From NCBI GenBank assembly GCA_035041965.1, contig JAPYMA010002771.1, forward strand, positions 186,001 through 250,000: a stretch of 64,000 nt of DNA, read 5' to 3'. Under the pieces are notes generated by a model. The model did not search any database and was not told the DNA's origin. It worked only from the letters and a program-made list of their open reading frames with translations. Source of the DNA: Anisakis pegreffii. Its lineage: Eukaryota > Nematoda > Chromadorea > Rhabditida > Anisakidae. The translations under genes were made by a program, and so were the position numbers. Of the stretch, positions 36,284-50,284 are shown piece by piece; positions within the stretch are counted from its first letter, which is position 1; each line of letters opens with the position of its first letter.

Positions 36284-39200
36284 GCGGTTTAAAGATGTTT
36301 TAATTGTAATTTCTTAATTAGTTAGTAATGATTATGATGAATAGATTAGTTGATTTTGAATCTGTCACAATAATTATTGTTGCGCATGTTCTGTTTGTTT
36401 AGCAGTCCCAATTTAGTGCTGATTAACGTCATTTGAAACACTTTAAAGACCTTGAAAACATCTTTGTAATGAATTATTTTAATTGTACGTTTCGTTTCAC
36501 GTTTGGTTTGCGGTCTTTTTATTGAGTACTTTTGTAAGATTCGGGGTATTTTTTATGCAGTTGAAAGGACATTGGGACCGTTCATAAATATATCATGAAT
36601 GACTTTCGGTTTTCCCTTCAATCAATTTCAGTAAGTTAAAACTTAACTGGTTTAACTTATATTCATAACGAAGTTGTCATTATCTTCCATTATTTTTTAC
36701 TCTGTGATATTTATTTACGTTTACAGGATTTTTTTATAATGCTATCAATATTCTCATGCAATCTTCATTGGTTTTTAATTGTTGTTGATAAAATTTTTAT
36801 GAACTGAAGTGAATCAACTTGTGATGGTTATTATGCGATTAAAAGATTGTTTTTACTCTATTATAAAAGTGGTGTGTGTAAATAGTAATGATTTGAATGT
36901 GTGTTAAGAAAGATTGTTAATTAATAAGGATGAATAATAAAAACTTGTGTTGTGTTACATGGAAATGTCACTTGACGATTTTCAGCCAATGGAATTTTTG
37001 GTGGATTGGAATTTAGGATTTAAGGAAAGGACAAAAGATTGCATTGATCGATCCAGTTGAGCAGAGTAACTTCTGTATATTCAGCATTCAGATTTTTATC
37101 AGGAAGGCCATAAATATCGTTCTACACAATTATCAAACTTTCAGTAGCACTTCACGCTTCCGCAGATCAAATAATACTTCTCGGGTGACTGAATAATCCT
37201 CCGGGTGGTCGCTGCTTCCGGTAATTGACTGTTTGCTTATTGACCACCAATCAATTCACAAAGGCTTATTCTTTTTTTTACCCACTCGTATCATATCATT
37301 TCATTTGCCTTTTTTTTCAAATTCCAATCAGTCTATCGAAAAAAAAATGCTTCATTTCGCTAGAGCTTTGATCATTTTTTGAAGAAGATAGAAAAAACAT
37401 GGACGAAAAAGTTGACGAAGGAACACTTCGTATGGAACAACAATTCTTAAGAGTGACAGCAAGACATTGATAAATAATTCACTAATTGTTCCGTATTCAT
37501 CACACCTGTCTCTCGTTGATCTTCAAGTACACACACACAATTAACCGATCGATTGATCAGTGAACATCTATCTCTCAATTTCTGAACTCATCCAATCTTT
37601 TGCATCCCTTCATTAGATCTCTACTGACCGACCGAACTGCTCTGCTCATCATTTACTCTTGCAAAAGCTTTTAACTTGCTCTTTTGAGCACCAACCCGTT
37701 CTCCTTATCATACTTAACGGCACACCAATCATCAAACACGGTAACCATATAACGTTTGATTCCTTTGCTCACTGATAACGATATGGTTTGTGAACTCTAA
37801 TAATTTCTACCTCGGTTGATGTGAATTTGCATTCGTTTGCTAAGCAAGCTTCATGCTGCTCGAAGGTAATGTTCTTTCGGTTTGTTCACTACGAGCAGTT
37901 ATCATTTCAGCAATTATTCGACTGAAAGTCGGTACATTCTATCTGAAATAATGTTGATCGTGATAACATTGAACTTGATTGATGAAATGATAAAGCGCAC
38001 GTGATAGCAAAAAGCCATTGAATTGTTTTTGTGATCACCCTCGCTGATACGATACAGCAACAACCATTCCGTGACACCTAAAACCCGTCTGCCTGCACAC
38101 GTGCTGTAAATACCTGCACCGACAGTCTCATTGCGTACGTATTGTGGCTTGAACCTGAGCTTCACATGTCCGCTTTCGCTCAACCCAGTCAGTTAACTTG
38201 GCCTATGATTCGTAATCTTCACCACTGAGTCATGTCAAAGCATCATTCACAAATGCATTTTTATTGTTGTTTCACGCAATCAGGTCTGAATCTTTACGTA
38301 AGAGTGAATATATGAACGATGCATGGTGTATTATAGTTCGTGACGTGAATCTCAGCAAGAGGTGTTATTATCACTTGCATATACGTCGTGAAGTTGAATG
38401 AATCAATCACTATTGTGGTGGGTTGATTCAGTGGGTTAAGCATGCTGTAAATGGATGGTTTGTTTAGCTTGTTAGCGATCGTCTGTTGACTGATCCGATG
38501 ACTGATGATTGCTGTCATCAAAAAGAAGTAATGCGTAGGTCATTGATCCATTAAACGTCTAAATTTTATGACGATCGTTTCGAAACAGCAACCCTTTTTT
38601 ACCGATAACTTTAATGGTGTGACATTTTAGATTATAAATAGAATATTGATAATAACTGGTGTTATCTGCATGAATAATCCTCAAGAAAAAATAACTTATG
38701 AGCAACTGATGAACTTTTACCTGGTCTGCGTTCGCTGCAAAATGATGAAATGAACATGTTTCGTTGTCAACTTTGAGATGTCAATTAAAATTCACGGTTA
38801 TGAAATAGACTTTTGATGTGATTTCATTGCGATTCAATTGAGTATTTTCATTTCAAGAACGTAAAAACGAGTTTATTCTGTCGATGGCTGGCATAAATAA
38901 GTGTGCAAATGAAATGGAAGTTAATTGAGAACTGCACAAGAATCTTTTTAATGATGATGTTAAACTGCACTTGATGCGTTTCGCGAAATGATCAAAAACT
39001 TGATTTTTGGTTAGATTTGTGTGGTCGAGCATCCATTAAGAGTACATTTTATTGGATTGTAATCATTTGGAAAACACTCGAAGCAATTAACTTGTCAGTA
39101 GTCAATGATCGTTTGATGGAATACTGCCACACACAGTATGGAGCTTTTTGCGCGATAACGTTTATGAAATTCGTATTGATGCAAACGATCGATCAGATTA

Positions 39201-39801
39201 GAAATTCTCTTCGAGTCACCTACTCGATCAATTGATTTTCGGTCTTCGATTCCTGATCACTATACATTTCTGATGTTGTTGGTTATGTGTTTGTATTTCA
39301 TTTGTTTTTGGACGTGATTTTTGGTGTTTTCTTGGACATCTTCTGCATACATTTGTGACGATGCAGTAGAATATTGCCAGCCGATTATAAAATTCATCGA
39401 TTAAAATATTTCTAATTTCGCAAATACATTCTTTCAATGACATTCCTCTTATCTTATCGGTCTCTTCATCATTGCAAATGCCACTTCCCATTTCAACCCT
39501 TTGTATGAATCACGAACTTGATCACCGAACAGTCGAATTACAACCAAGCCTATAAATATTCACAGCACAGTTCACACGTATCATAAGCCTACCAACTATC
39601 GGTCTGTGTCTTTCTGTATTGTACAGTAAAGTCAATCTACTCCAATCCACACACTAGATTCAGTTCAAATCGTCATCACTCCGTTGTTTTTCGCTTGTGA
39701 TACTCTCCAGCTGGTACCGTAAACGTTCACATTTTTGTAAACTCGTTCCTGATTGTGTCTGTTCTGCATTCGAGTGACCACATCTGATAATAGACACCGC
39801 A
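36284..39801. other. Long AT-rich intergenic region
   Basis: 3.5 kb without a supported gene. I looked for kinase motifs that would extend the CRIB exon and saw none. Minus-strand open frames near 38183-37914 and 39491-39228 lack recognisable domains. Confidence 0.4.
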
Positions 39802-41637
39802 ATGGTTAAAATTCTCTACAACAGGTATTTATCATTCATTCAATAAGTTTGTCTCTTGCTAGCAGACGATCCATTGAGTTGTTTCAGTTGATATGAAATG
39901 ATCGAAGCATGTTGTGCACAGCACATGAATAGATCTCAGCTAATCTCATATTATTCCAGCCGTCATATTGCCCATTCATTCTTCTCATTGCAACTAATTA
40001 TCGAACGTCAGATATACACGCAATCGAGAGATGAGTCGTCGTCGTTGTGGAGTCACCTACAGTGTGAATCAAACGGGTATTGGTCGTATTATTTTTAACG
40101 AGGATCGCTCTAAATTCCAGGTTATCAATCGATGCCATTCACTGGAATATTTGACTGCCATATTTACACGATGATTCAGATGTTATTGTGAACACTTTAA
40201 GGGATTACTGGTGAACGATGATGGCGAATGTATATCGTTTAATGGCAGTGCAATCCCTGGAACTGATGATCCGACAACGAGTCTGATGAATATTACTGTT
40301 ATCGATGGCGAGACTGGCGACCAGTTTGGGGTTGCGTTAATTCTGTCATTCTTTTTCTTATTTCCTCCATATGATTCTAAACAAGACTTTGAATGTTTCC
40401 TCAATAAGAATAAACTGCCTGCAGTTTGTTTTGTAAGCTCGAACCGATTGCAATCGTAATTCAGATCCACGGTGTTGCCGTTAATTTCGCACCGAACCCG
40501 AACCCGATATCGTCCAATTTCTTTGTCACCATCAACTCTCAACACATCAAGTTCACCACCACCGACGTTCTCTTCGGCAATCGGTTTGTGTTTCTCAATC
40601 TTGAACTCTACCTACGCATTCTTCTAACAATTATCTTTTCTTTTTTTTCATTATTCGCTTTCAGTGATTATTTGTGTGCGTCGTTTGTTTGAATTCTTTA
40701 GATGTTTTGAAATATTCTTTTGATTCATTACGAAATACGTTACCATTCAACTTCTTTCCTTTTATCAATATCCCGCATTCATCTTGAAACGTTTCGCATT
40801 CATTGAGCCATCGTTTCCTTGTTTCTTATCTGCTGCTCTCTTTAGCCGTCATGTGTTCAGATAAAGATGCTTTAATCGCCGCGATCTTGTTCCTCTTCGA
40901 ACAACCGTAACTCTTACCGTACACAAAAATGAATCCTTATCTCCAATAGTTCGATCATTCATTTAATTTGTTCATAACGAACAGTTTCGTTTTTTGAAAT
41001 TGCAGTTTTGTTGCACGTTTGAATTTGGTTTGTTCGTGCAATTGAATCGGTGTTGTTCATTTGATCGAGTGTCTGAGGTGCTTCATAAGAATTCATTCTT
41101 TGATCATATATCACACACATATATATTTACACATCTGTTTAATTAATCAAAGGAACAAGGAACACGATCACGTGGAGGAAAAAAGAAAAGTATATTCGCT
41201 GTTAATGTTTGATAAGTGTAATTAATACTGATTGCAATAGAAGAAATTTTATTTTTATTAGAAAAAAAGAATCATATAATACTGTGATTTTTGATGCGTT
41301 TGTTTGGTGCGTGCAAAATGAGTTTCAAGTTTTCAGCTGCTTGTTATGGGTAGTTTTGGCATTCGGCAAATAATGAAAGTATCTCTGCTGCATTCAGAAT
41401 GCACGTTTAGTGGACGAAATTAAGTGGTGTTGATGGTTGTTCAATTGCAGGGCAGATGTCGAAATCCGTAAGTTTATGGATCCGAGAAAGGTGGAATGCG
41501 GAAGTAAGGTGCATTTGGGTGAGATGAGCATCCATCTGACAGCCAACCACCGAATCAAACCGTCGATACGTCGTGAGAGTGTTTGTGACAACTGCAATTC
41601 AGCCATTCTCGAGATGTCTGATGACTTTCTCGCATGA
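39802..41637 (+). CDS. Unrecognised nematode protein, five exons, 197 aa
   Basis: Exons 39802-39824, 40012-40120, 40202-40330, 40438-40583 and 41451-41637 join with every phase matching, to a TGA. The product starts MVKILYNRYTRNREMSRRRC. It continues with NQTGIGRIIFNED, GECISFNGSAIPGTDD, LEPIAIVIQIHGVAVNF, FFVTINSQHIKFTTTDVLFG, DVEIRKFMDPRKVECGSKVH and a C-terminal ESVCDNCNSAILEMSDD. No signal peptide or membrane segment is seen. The C-terminal Cys-x-x-Cys and the beta-rich look of the middle suggest a compact fold, but I do not know the family. A long minus-strand open frame overlaps exon 4; the plus model is preferred because five splice junctions agree and it has a start and stop. Confidence 0.65.
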
Positions 41638-43259
41638 ATAATCGCATCATGGTGCACACCTGTAGCCGTACTCGCTTTACTGTCCTGGCAAAGTCACAAA
41701 TTGAAGACAGTCACATCCAGCGAGGGGCATTTAATGCTAATTGAGGAGCCATTCCATGCTTTCTTGTCAAAAAATGTCCTCAAGAATGGGAGGACAGGGG
41801 TGAGGTGTGGGGGGGGTGGGGAGGGAGGTTGGATTGCAGAGGGCATTTCTCGAACTCTTCTCCACCGGTTGCGGGTTCCATGCTGCATTTATACATAAAT
41901 GTATGTAAAAATTGTATCATTAAACCTTGAACATACCCATGTGTGTTTCATTTCTATAAATTTTGTTTCGAATTTTACTCAACTTTCCCAATCTGATTGT
42001 TATAATAATGTTTTCACTTGATTTGACCATATTGAACTGTTCGTTCATACTGTATTATGTGATAGATAAGATATATCCATCAAAAACGCTTCATCTCATA
42101 TACAATTTTAATTTCTTTGCAATTTTCATTTATAATATTATTGGTTCATTTATAATTTTCATTTGTAATATAATGATTACTGTACGATTTGTTAACAGAA
42201 TTTATTTATTTGTAATTGAGTTGTTGTTTCAAGACAGATTAACGTTTATCGTTTGTTTATATCTCATTCCTGCATAAACTGCTACATCTCCAATGGTACA
42301 CTCGACACAAAACATCTCGAGTAAACCGTAAAAGTCAAGGACACAGAGGTTCGCAAAGAAATCTTGCAGTCATCTTTAAAACAAAATAGACCCTTATGAT
42401 GGAACAAACAATGAAACACAAAATTTGCCTGGTAACAAAACACTTCAGGAAATCAACCGTCACTGTATCAAATGTCACTGCATTATCTTCTCGACCTCTA
42501 GAAGTCCAATTGAAATCATTGTCACAGTAGATTCGAGACTTAATCGCTTGTGATTATAATACTCTGAAGGTATCATTCAAGTGTTTATCGGTCAAGTGCA
42601 TTCCCAACCTGATCTTAGGCACGATTCATTAATTTCTATGCTGTACTGGATATGAATGGCACGGTTTTGAAACGGTCTTAATTCACACCAGAGAATATCA
42701 CAAAACATGAAGTGGCCCATCTACTTCGATTCCAAGCGAGGTGACTGTTGCGAATCGTCGTCGAAGAGTTTGTGGCAATCGACGCAAATCACATCACAAC
42801 TATAATCATCTGTTTATTCCGATATTTGTAATAAAACGTGCAGTTTTATTTGTCAAAATTTTTTGTGTCGGGTTCCACGTAATTGTGTATTTTCATTTCC
42901 CTTAAATGGGTCATCGCAATTTTCACGATGTGATTGTTGTTACACTGTTTAGATGTTAGCATTATTTTATGATTTTTAACGGTTCATTCAGGAACGAATC
43001 TGCTTAGTGGTGGTGGTAAGGGCCATTCGCTGATACTCCATCCATATGTCTGATATTTCATCAGAATCGTCAGGCGCATCAGAACCACCCAGCCCTGCTC
43101 GGCACTTCCATCCGGCCGGTGACAAGTCAGCATGGTCACAACAAACCAATTTCGAACGGTTAATCTCACTGATTGTCATTTGCAGTTAGGCTTTGGTTGA
43201 GCACTGGTGCTGCTTTCTTTAGTGTACGCATCAACAGAATGAGATTTGTGCAATTTCAG
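41638..43259. other. Intergenic, with G-rich tract and LPGAT1 5' region
   Basis: Contains a guanine-rich tract at 41788-41825 and an AT-rich hydrophobic open frame (41963-42277) of doubtful meaning. Near 43049-43180 both strands are open: the plus strand reads MSDISSESSGASEPPSPARH, which could be a 5' exon of the acyltransferase that follows, and the minus strand has a 63-codon frame. Neither is confirmed. Confidence 0.35.
41788..41825 (+). other. G-quadruplex-prone tract
   Basis: Runs of GGG, GGGG, GGGGGGGG, GGGG and GGG occur within 38 bases, fitting the G-quadruplex pattern, in an otherwise AT-rich region about 150 bases after the end of the unknown gene. Function is not shown. Confidence 0.6.
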
Positions 43260-46200
43260 ATTCATTTGGCTATTGAAGATTCCGTTTCGAACGATTCTGT
43301 GCCTGTCGAATATAACAGCATTTTTTGTTGCGTACTTCGGCTTCATGATACCCATTCTGTGGGCTAGAGCAGCTTGGTTAGTTGTCACTTGTTATGTTCG
43401 GTTGTTGGTCAGATCATTATCAGTTAGGCGTTGAATCGGTCTTGATTTAATTGCTACTCAAATGACACTTTTAGAGAATTCTCTCTAACAGCGATCAGTC
43501 TTTCAGGCCACGTTTATATTGGTTTTACGAGGGCAAATTATACAGATGGTTACAAGCATTCATCGGTTATTGGGGTTACACGGCTGGATATGATGGTATG
43601 TTTGATTTACTGTCATCACTTGGAATGAGCGGTGTGGGGTGGTCGTAACTGTAGGTGCTGATTTCAGTGTATGAATATGGCGATGATGTGAGTCATTACT
43701 CGGAGGACGAACGTGTTCTCGTGATGTGCAATCATCAGAGCACTGCTGATGTGCCCACCTTAATGGCTGTGCTACAGAGTAAGAAAGTGGCAAGTCGAAA
43801 GGTTCGTGTATCTTTATCGACATTAAATATTGGCCTTCATTATGAAGTACTTTGAGTTGTATGCAAATTGAAGACTCTGTGGCTAATGGACGTGATGTTT
43901 CGGTGGACACCGTTCGGTATAATTGGTGCGATGCATGGTGATTACTTCATAAAACAAGGAAAAGCGACTCGAGAGAAGGAGTTGCTACGGCTGAAAGAGC
44001 ACTTGAGGAAGGTGTTCTGGGACAGAGACCGACGTTGGGTGATTCTCTTCCCTGAAGGAGGATTCTACTACAATCGAATCGCGAGCAGTCAGAGGTATCA
44101 GTTGATTGCTGGAATATAGATTATGCCTCGAGTATCACTCAGCAAAAGTGAATCTGACCCAAACATTTTTAGATATGGTCGAGAACACGGATTTCCACAT
44201 TTGGAACATGTGACACTGCCGCGGCAAGGTGCCGTCAAGGCGATTCTCGAGGAGATTGGACCTCGAGAGGAGCACGAAACTGATGGAATGATCGATTCGA
44301 AGAGGGGCAGTCGACTGAAACTCATCAAAGACACGGTGGGCGCGATTCGTGAGAAGAAATACATCAAAGGTTGGTCGTTTTTCGAGTGGAATTATTTCGT
44401 TTCTCATTGCTTATTAAAAGCGTGTACTTCTCTCAGTGTTCGATAACGTTCTGCATTCAGTATCTGTGCAATCACGACAAAGCTCATTCATTCCATCTAT
44501 AGCTCTCCCTCTTGAGCGTCAATGTATCAACATTTATATTTTAATTGTCTGATTTTAATTGATTTTTCGTGAAACATATCATCATTACATCGCGTTCTTT
44601 CAATCTGATCGATTCACAATTTTTATTCATTAGTTCACACTTGAAAGATGGTAATTCAGGCGATTATTTCATCGTAATGTTAAAAAGCATTATCGCTTCG
44701 AACTGCTCTTGTCTTTACTACACGTTTTTGCAGCAGTTGTTCTAAGCACTAACAATATCAACATCATAATAACAACATAGTACTGTATCGTAAAAAAACC
44801 AGCATTAACGATTCATATGTTATACATCAATTTCTCATATAATATATATACTGCATCCACCCGAGAGAAGGGCGGAATGAGCAGAAATTGTTCGAATGTA
44901 AGAAGCATCGTTTAGTACGAGACAACTGTTATTTCTTCTTCCCGTAAAGCTATCCAGAGAGAGATCTAATCAAAATAACCTCAGTGAATAATCAGTTGCG
45001 TTTCTTTGGGTACACCATATTTAGCTTTGTGTTCCTCAAATAGATCAATAAGTGCTGTGATGTATTTTTTGTGCAGGACATCCACCTGCTCATCGGTTGG
45101 ATTCGGTGTCTTCTGCACCGCAATCGGTGCTCCAATAACCGAGTTGATCGGATGTCTGTAAGGTAGATTCCAGTAAATGAGCAAAACGTTTCTATATTGC
45201 ATTTGATTGTTAACAACTCAAGGGAATAGTATATGTACCTGTATGGCCAAATACCAAAGTTATAATTGAAGATACCACGACCATGAGCTATTGGTGTCGA
45301 GAATCCGAGCACTCGTTTGATGCGTTGTTGTATTAGACGTGTTTTCGAGCCAACCGGATTGCTCACCTGCAACTTTTGTAGCATCATCACCATCCATCGT
45401 ATTGCAATGAACCGTTTCATTGAAACGACATTCCAACCCGAGATATTCCATGTCGGCTAAGCTATATAAATTTCATTACGATCGTCTCACCTGATCGAAG
45501 AGTTCATTCTCACCGAACGAATACATCGGTACCAAATGCGCACCAGTCTTGAGTGCTATTCGAACGAAACCCTTGCGTGACTTCAGTGTTAGAATGTGCT
45601 TGCCCGGATGTGCATCCAGCGCCTCTTCAGCTCCTCCTTAAGTTCACATTAATTAAATGCATCTTGCAAAAAGTCATTTCTCCAGAACGTTGATTTTAAA
45701 AGTGAATGAATTTATGACTTATTCATCATTGTTACCTCAACTTTTCATATGTATTCTTAATCGTAATGTTGGTGTATGTGCAAGCACAATTCAGTCATAG
45801 CGCTATTTAGCTGAGGAATTTATAAGAGAATGAAAGATCATCTGAATTGAGCACAATAACTCAGAACAAACCAACAACTAAACCGACGATATTGTTCTTC
45901 GTTCGGTCGATATCGAGTAGATACTGCAAACTGTCCTTGCTACAGTCCACCAAACCACTCAACATTCCAAATTCTCTCCTCAACGGTGTGTAGAATTGCG
46001 CCGTTAAGGTGCACAGTCGTATTTGCATTGAAGGAAACATCTCGAAAATGCCATTCGCATTCGTAGTGAAGTTGACGTACGTTCCTATGGCGATTATTCC
46101 GTGCGGATGTGCACCAATCAAGTAATTCTGAAGATTCGTGAGCCAATGCAAAATCAGCCGTTTAGTTCGAAAGATCGCGCATTCAAAATTAGCTGAATTG

Positions 46201-49007
46201 TGAATGTTCACTCACATGACCCAATGGAAAATCAGCAGTTTTATGCAGTTTGATAGGGAAATAATTGGCCATATAATTGTGAATGCGTTGTGTTCGCCAC
46301 CATTTTGATGGGTATCCTCCACGCCGAGGTGACTCGCGATCGTAGTAAACCCATACTGCATACAACACAACTATTGGCCACAAGCAGGTGAACAACTGCA
46401 ATCGATCAGTAGTCATTTATCATTGCATAACTCAAAACCAATATCAGTCTATTCGACATCGAAGAGACCCACCAAATAAATGGGCATAATCACGACCAAA
46501 AATGGAATGATGAAAGCCATCGACACATGATAACACATCGCTAGTGTCTGTAGACGACGCTCCAGCGAGACATTCAACGGTGCCAATTCAATTCCCAAAA
46601 GACGTGTCATATTTCAGTGCGATTGCGCTTATCTTGTTTCTTCTGAAATCATGAACCTGATTCATAGATAAATAGTAGGCATCGATCGATTGCAATTCGT
46701 TTGTTTCTGAAATTTCGGCATACCCAAACAGATTCTCTTACGAAAGTTACACTGAGAGTTTTGTTTTATGCTCACAGTATGAAGAAACGAGGCGATTTAA
46801 CGTCACGAAAACATTATCAATGTTTACATGTATTCTCACATGATCGCGTTGAGGAATGGTGAATGTGTAAATAATATCTTATGTAACATTCCTCGCAAAA
46901 ACACTGCATTAGAAGATTTGAAAGCAAACTTGTTGAGCAGCGAAAAGGGGGGTTAGCGATTCGTGAAAACGCTTTCGACGAATCAGTTTAGTTCAGAGCT
47001 CGCAAAACGTCAAGAATCAGTGAAGAGCACATCTGGATGTCTTTACAGGAGTAAGAAGAATGTGCATTCATTTAGCGAAAAAGGATTATGGACTGGGTTA
47101 TATTGTAATGAAACGCACACGATTGGTAATTTTTTGATCGTGATCACATGCGAGCACTTCACGAACTGTTTCGTATACACTGAGCAGAATCACGAGCTAT
47201 TCAAATAAAACAGAAATGATAGTCGAGAGTGATGCTCGAAGGTTTGCTTGAGCAGTAAAATAATGGCCAGAAAGCAACAATCATCTGCCACTAATGAAAA
47301 AAATCTGTAGCCACAAAAATCATCACTGCCACGTAGGTAATGAACGTGTTGTTTCGAAGTGTCAACCTTTAATATGACGAAGCACAACGAGAATCCAGGC
47401 ATCGTTCCGTGAACATCAACCACCACTGTGTCAACAACAACAACCGCGCTCAATGCGAGAATAAAACTGCAATCTCTCATCTGTTCACTTATCTCTCACT
47501 CTTTCAACTTCTGGACCTATTGATAAAATTCACTTGCTATATCGATCAGTGCGTTTTGATCAGCCGTTCTATGCTGCTAAGTGATCAGGCCGATATGAAC
47601 AAATAAAAGTACTGACTGCTACAGTTCACTGTTTACTCTAGAACCTTATCATTCACTCTGATAAGAGCTCAGGTGTATTACATCATTATCGTCCGGTGTT
47701 TCTCATTGAGCAGTGAACAAAGTATTCGTGTTCCATATGCAGAGTAGTGTAAGCAGAGAGTGAAACTCAAGTAGAAACGGATCACAACTCGATAAGTTTC
47801 GATTCATGGAAAATGTCGTTGTATAAAACGAGCATATTTAATAAATGTTTGTCGAAAGATTGTTTTGTGTATGCCCACAAAACGAGCCAATCAAGCGCTG
47901 ATAAGCATTTGTTTTTTGTTTGTGTTTTCAACAAGCGCACTGGACTTTGACCGGATGAGTACATTGGACTTTGACTCGATGAGTGCGATTGATCGTTAAG
48001 ATTTGTTGAGCAGAGAGTGGAATTAGTCAAACAGATCATTGAAACTTTAATTGTTCTTTGTGGTTGTTCTTTGACGTTGCTTATATCTTGAATGGATACT
48101 CATTGTCAGCTTGAGAATCATTTATCGATGAGGTGAAACTTGAGGTTAATATTGAGGTGAAACTGAAATTTTCAAAAGGTTGATATGAAGCACTTCAATT
48201 TGGTGTGTACGAAACGTATGGAAAGCAAAGAATAAGCGACACAAACTTGAAGCAGATTGATTTCAGTGACACGACCTCCGATCAAGTATGTACTGGATGT
48301 GACGATTGCTTATCCGTGCGCAATGCCGTTGAGTTTAGCGACATTGAGTATCGGAACTCGTGAGAAGTGCGATATCGCTGTCAATTACAAGATTTACGAC
48401 GCCAAGGAGGTGAATGTCTCAATTTTTTGAATTATTCACATTCCGTTCACTTTGCTTTTCGTGCTTCTGGTTTCGTATGAATAAAGTTGGAGGTCATTCA
48501 AAACCTACATTTCATTTCAGGTTCCATTCCACGATGAGGAGCAACTGAGAGATTGGATGTATCGAGTTTACAAGGAAAAAGATGAGATGCTCGGTGTGTA
48601 ATTCAATTCATTTCTGCTTATTTATTTTGCTTTCCGCATTTCAACTGAACAGTGATTGAGATCAGTAAAAGAGAATAAGAGTACGCCGATTCATTGAGTG
48701 TTCATTCAATTTGTGTGGACGTGAACGATGTTCACTATCGAATAGTCATTTGTTGCGTGTTGTTTTCGCTGTGTGCTGTTGACATTGAATAAGTGGGGTT
48801 AGTTGTGGTAACTGTATGAAATTTGCAGCGACGTATTATTCGGAAGGAGTGTTTGTGCAGGGTGAACAAGGTACTCGAGTGTATTTCCCGTGGTGGAAGA
48901 TTATTGGCCAGTACGCTTTCTGGTTTACATCTCTCTATGTTCAGTATCGTTTATATTCCTACATTGTTTTATGGCCTTTCCGTTTGTTCGGGCTTATTGC
49001 TTGGTAG
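43260..49007 (+). CDS. LPGAT1-type lysophospholipid acyltransferase (5' end open)
   Basis: Exons: 43260 onward (membrane segment, 3' border uncertain), 43507-43595, 43668-43801, 43874-44094, 44173-44369, 48267-48409, 48521-48593 and 48829-49007. The N-terminal part is hydrophobic ([20 protein letters not shown]). The acyltransferase signature NHQSTADV (HX4D) is in exon 3, [15 protein letters not shown] and LFPEGGF in exon 4, and [14 protein letters not shown] in exon 5. After a 3.9-kb intron the same family resumes with [30 protein letters not shown] and a C-terminal membrane segment. LPGAT1 relatives (C. elegans ACL-8/9/10) acylate lysophosphatidylglycerol or lysophosphatidylinositol in the ER. 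Phases match across the long intron. The first coding exon was not found. The complete DGAT2 gene on the opposite strand lies inside the long intron. Confidence 0.9.
44981..46610 (-). CDS. DGAT2-family acyltransferase, nested in LPGAT1 intron
   Basis: Six exons on the minus strand: 46610-46473, 46395-46216, 46127-45872, 45636-45491, 45366-45239 and 45155-44981, giving 340 residues with all phases matching. The N-terminus [19 protein letters not shown] is followed by two hydrophobic segments ([17 protein letters not shown] and [18 protein letters not shown]). The DGAT2 active-site HPHG is in exon 3 ([16 protein letters not shown]). Further family blocks are [51 protein letters not shown] and [18 protein letters not shown], and the end is [17 protein letters not shown]2 proteins of the ER and lipid droplet transfer acyl groups to diacylglycerol, or to monoacylglycerol in MGAT relatives. 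The gene lies wholly within an intron of a plus-strand lysophospholipid acyltransferase. Confidence 0.95.
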
Positions 49008-50284
49008 ATTGTTAATGTGATCCGGCATGTTCGATGGTAGTGCAGTCAACTGGTGTCATTTTAATCGGGATTCGATAGATTCGCAGTTCCTTTCTCGTTG
49101 GGTACTGGAAAGCAGTGCTGTCTCATAGTGATTATCTCTGATTTTGTTTATGCGGTTATTTACAGTCGTCTTTTGTGAACTAATCTAATCTCATTTCATC
49201 GGCCAGCTATTGAGATTACCTTTCACTTGTTGGTGTATAATTTGCACTAGTTTTTTGTCTCGTGAATTTCTTTGATCACGTTTCCTTCATTAAACACTTT
49301 ATTGTGTTGATGGAAGTCGGTTGAGAGTGAGAAGCAGAAATTATCTCACTCGTTGAGCTTTTCGATTAGTTTTTTTTACTTTAGATGAATGCACCGGTGA
49401 ATTATTGGTTTGTGTCTTGTGCTTCTAGCTTTAAAATTTTGTCTCTTCATTGCCAAATTAATTTAGAGACAATTTCGCTTGTTTATCGAAAGGTACGTAC
49501 AGTTCTAGACTCTCCTACAACTTCGCTTTCATTTCATTTCTTACCTTCCAGATCTATTCGCTTTGATTTCCTAACCGCATCAATTTGTTATTGTTTGTTA
49601 GTTTCATTTTATTGTTCTTCCAGCCGAGTTGTAGGATGAATGTTCAATGTAAATGCAAAAATTAATACAAGCAGCATAATATATCAGTAATATTCCCTTC
49701 TTTTTGCTTATTCCTCGAATGGATCAGTGAGTAATCTGGCTACAAGGTCATTCTTTTGTCTTACCACCTTTATCTGAACGGTTGTCATTAAAATGTTTTA
49801 ATAATGGATACGGCTAAATCGCTAAGGATTTACACTTGAATCTGTGAGCGTACATTTATGTTTGTGTGTATATTTATCTCATTTATTAAGTGTTGTTTAT
49901 TCTCGTTGATTAATTCAGTCATTTCAACTGAATTCATTTTTTTATTTTTCATTATTTTATTTTTTTCATTTCGATCGGACAGTAATCATTGTTAGAAATG
50001 TAACGAACTAATCCGAGCGCAGACTTTCATTTGGCCTAGATTAATATTGGGCTTTATTGTACTTCCGCGAAGAGGATCACAGTTCTGTGACAATAGAAGT
50101 GATGTTCGTACGTGACTGTTGCAGTTTTTAAATATTGTGTAACAGGTTAATATGTTGCTATGTAACAAAGCTGTAATAAAGGTTATCTGTAACAGTCAGT
50201 TTATTTTGTACATTCGCCCACGATCAGCAAAGCTCTAGACTGAACGTTTTCTATAATATTAGAGCATTTTTGAGTCAATGCATT
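49008..50284. other. Convergent intergenic region
   Basis: Lies between the 3' ends of LPGAT1 (+) and the calcium-sensor gene (-). A reverse-strand poly(A) signal (TTTATT on the plus strand) at 50200-50205 would serve the calcium-sensor gene. No gene is seen. Confidence 0.4.

Noticed and set aside
40183..40545. 120-codon minus-strand frame with a protein-like stretch
   Set aside because: It overlaps exons of the plus-strand gene, whose five junctions agree in phase; no partner exons were found for the minus frame.
41963..42277. 104-codon hydrophobic plus-strand frame
   Set aside because: Very AT-rich; Ile/Phe/Leu content is what random AT-rich DNA gives. No splice or start context supports it.
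42988..43179. 63-codon minus-strand frame before LPGAT1
   Set aside because: Coding-like composition, but no splice partner and no family; the plus strand is equally open there.
46963..47208. 81-codon plus-strand frame inside the LPGAT1 intron
   Set aside because: No phase-compatible splice sites and no homology; LPGAT1 reads correctly from 44369 to 48267 without it.
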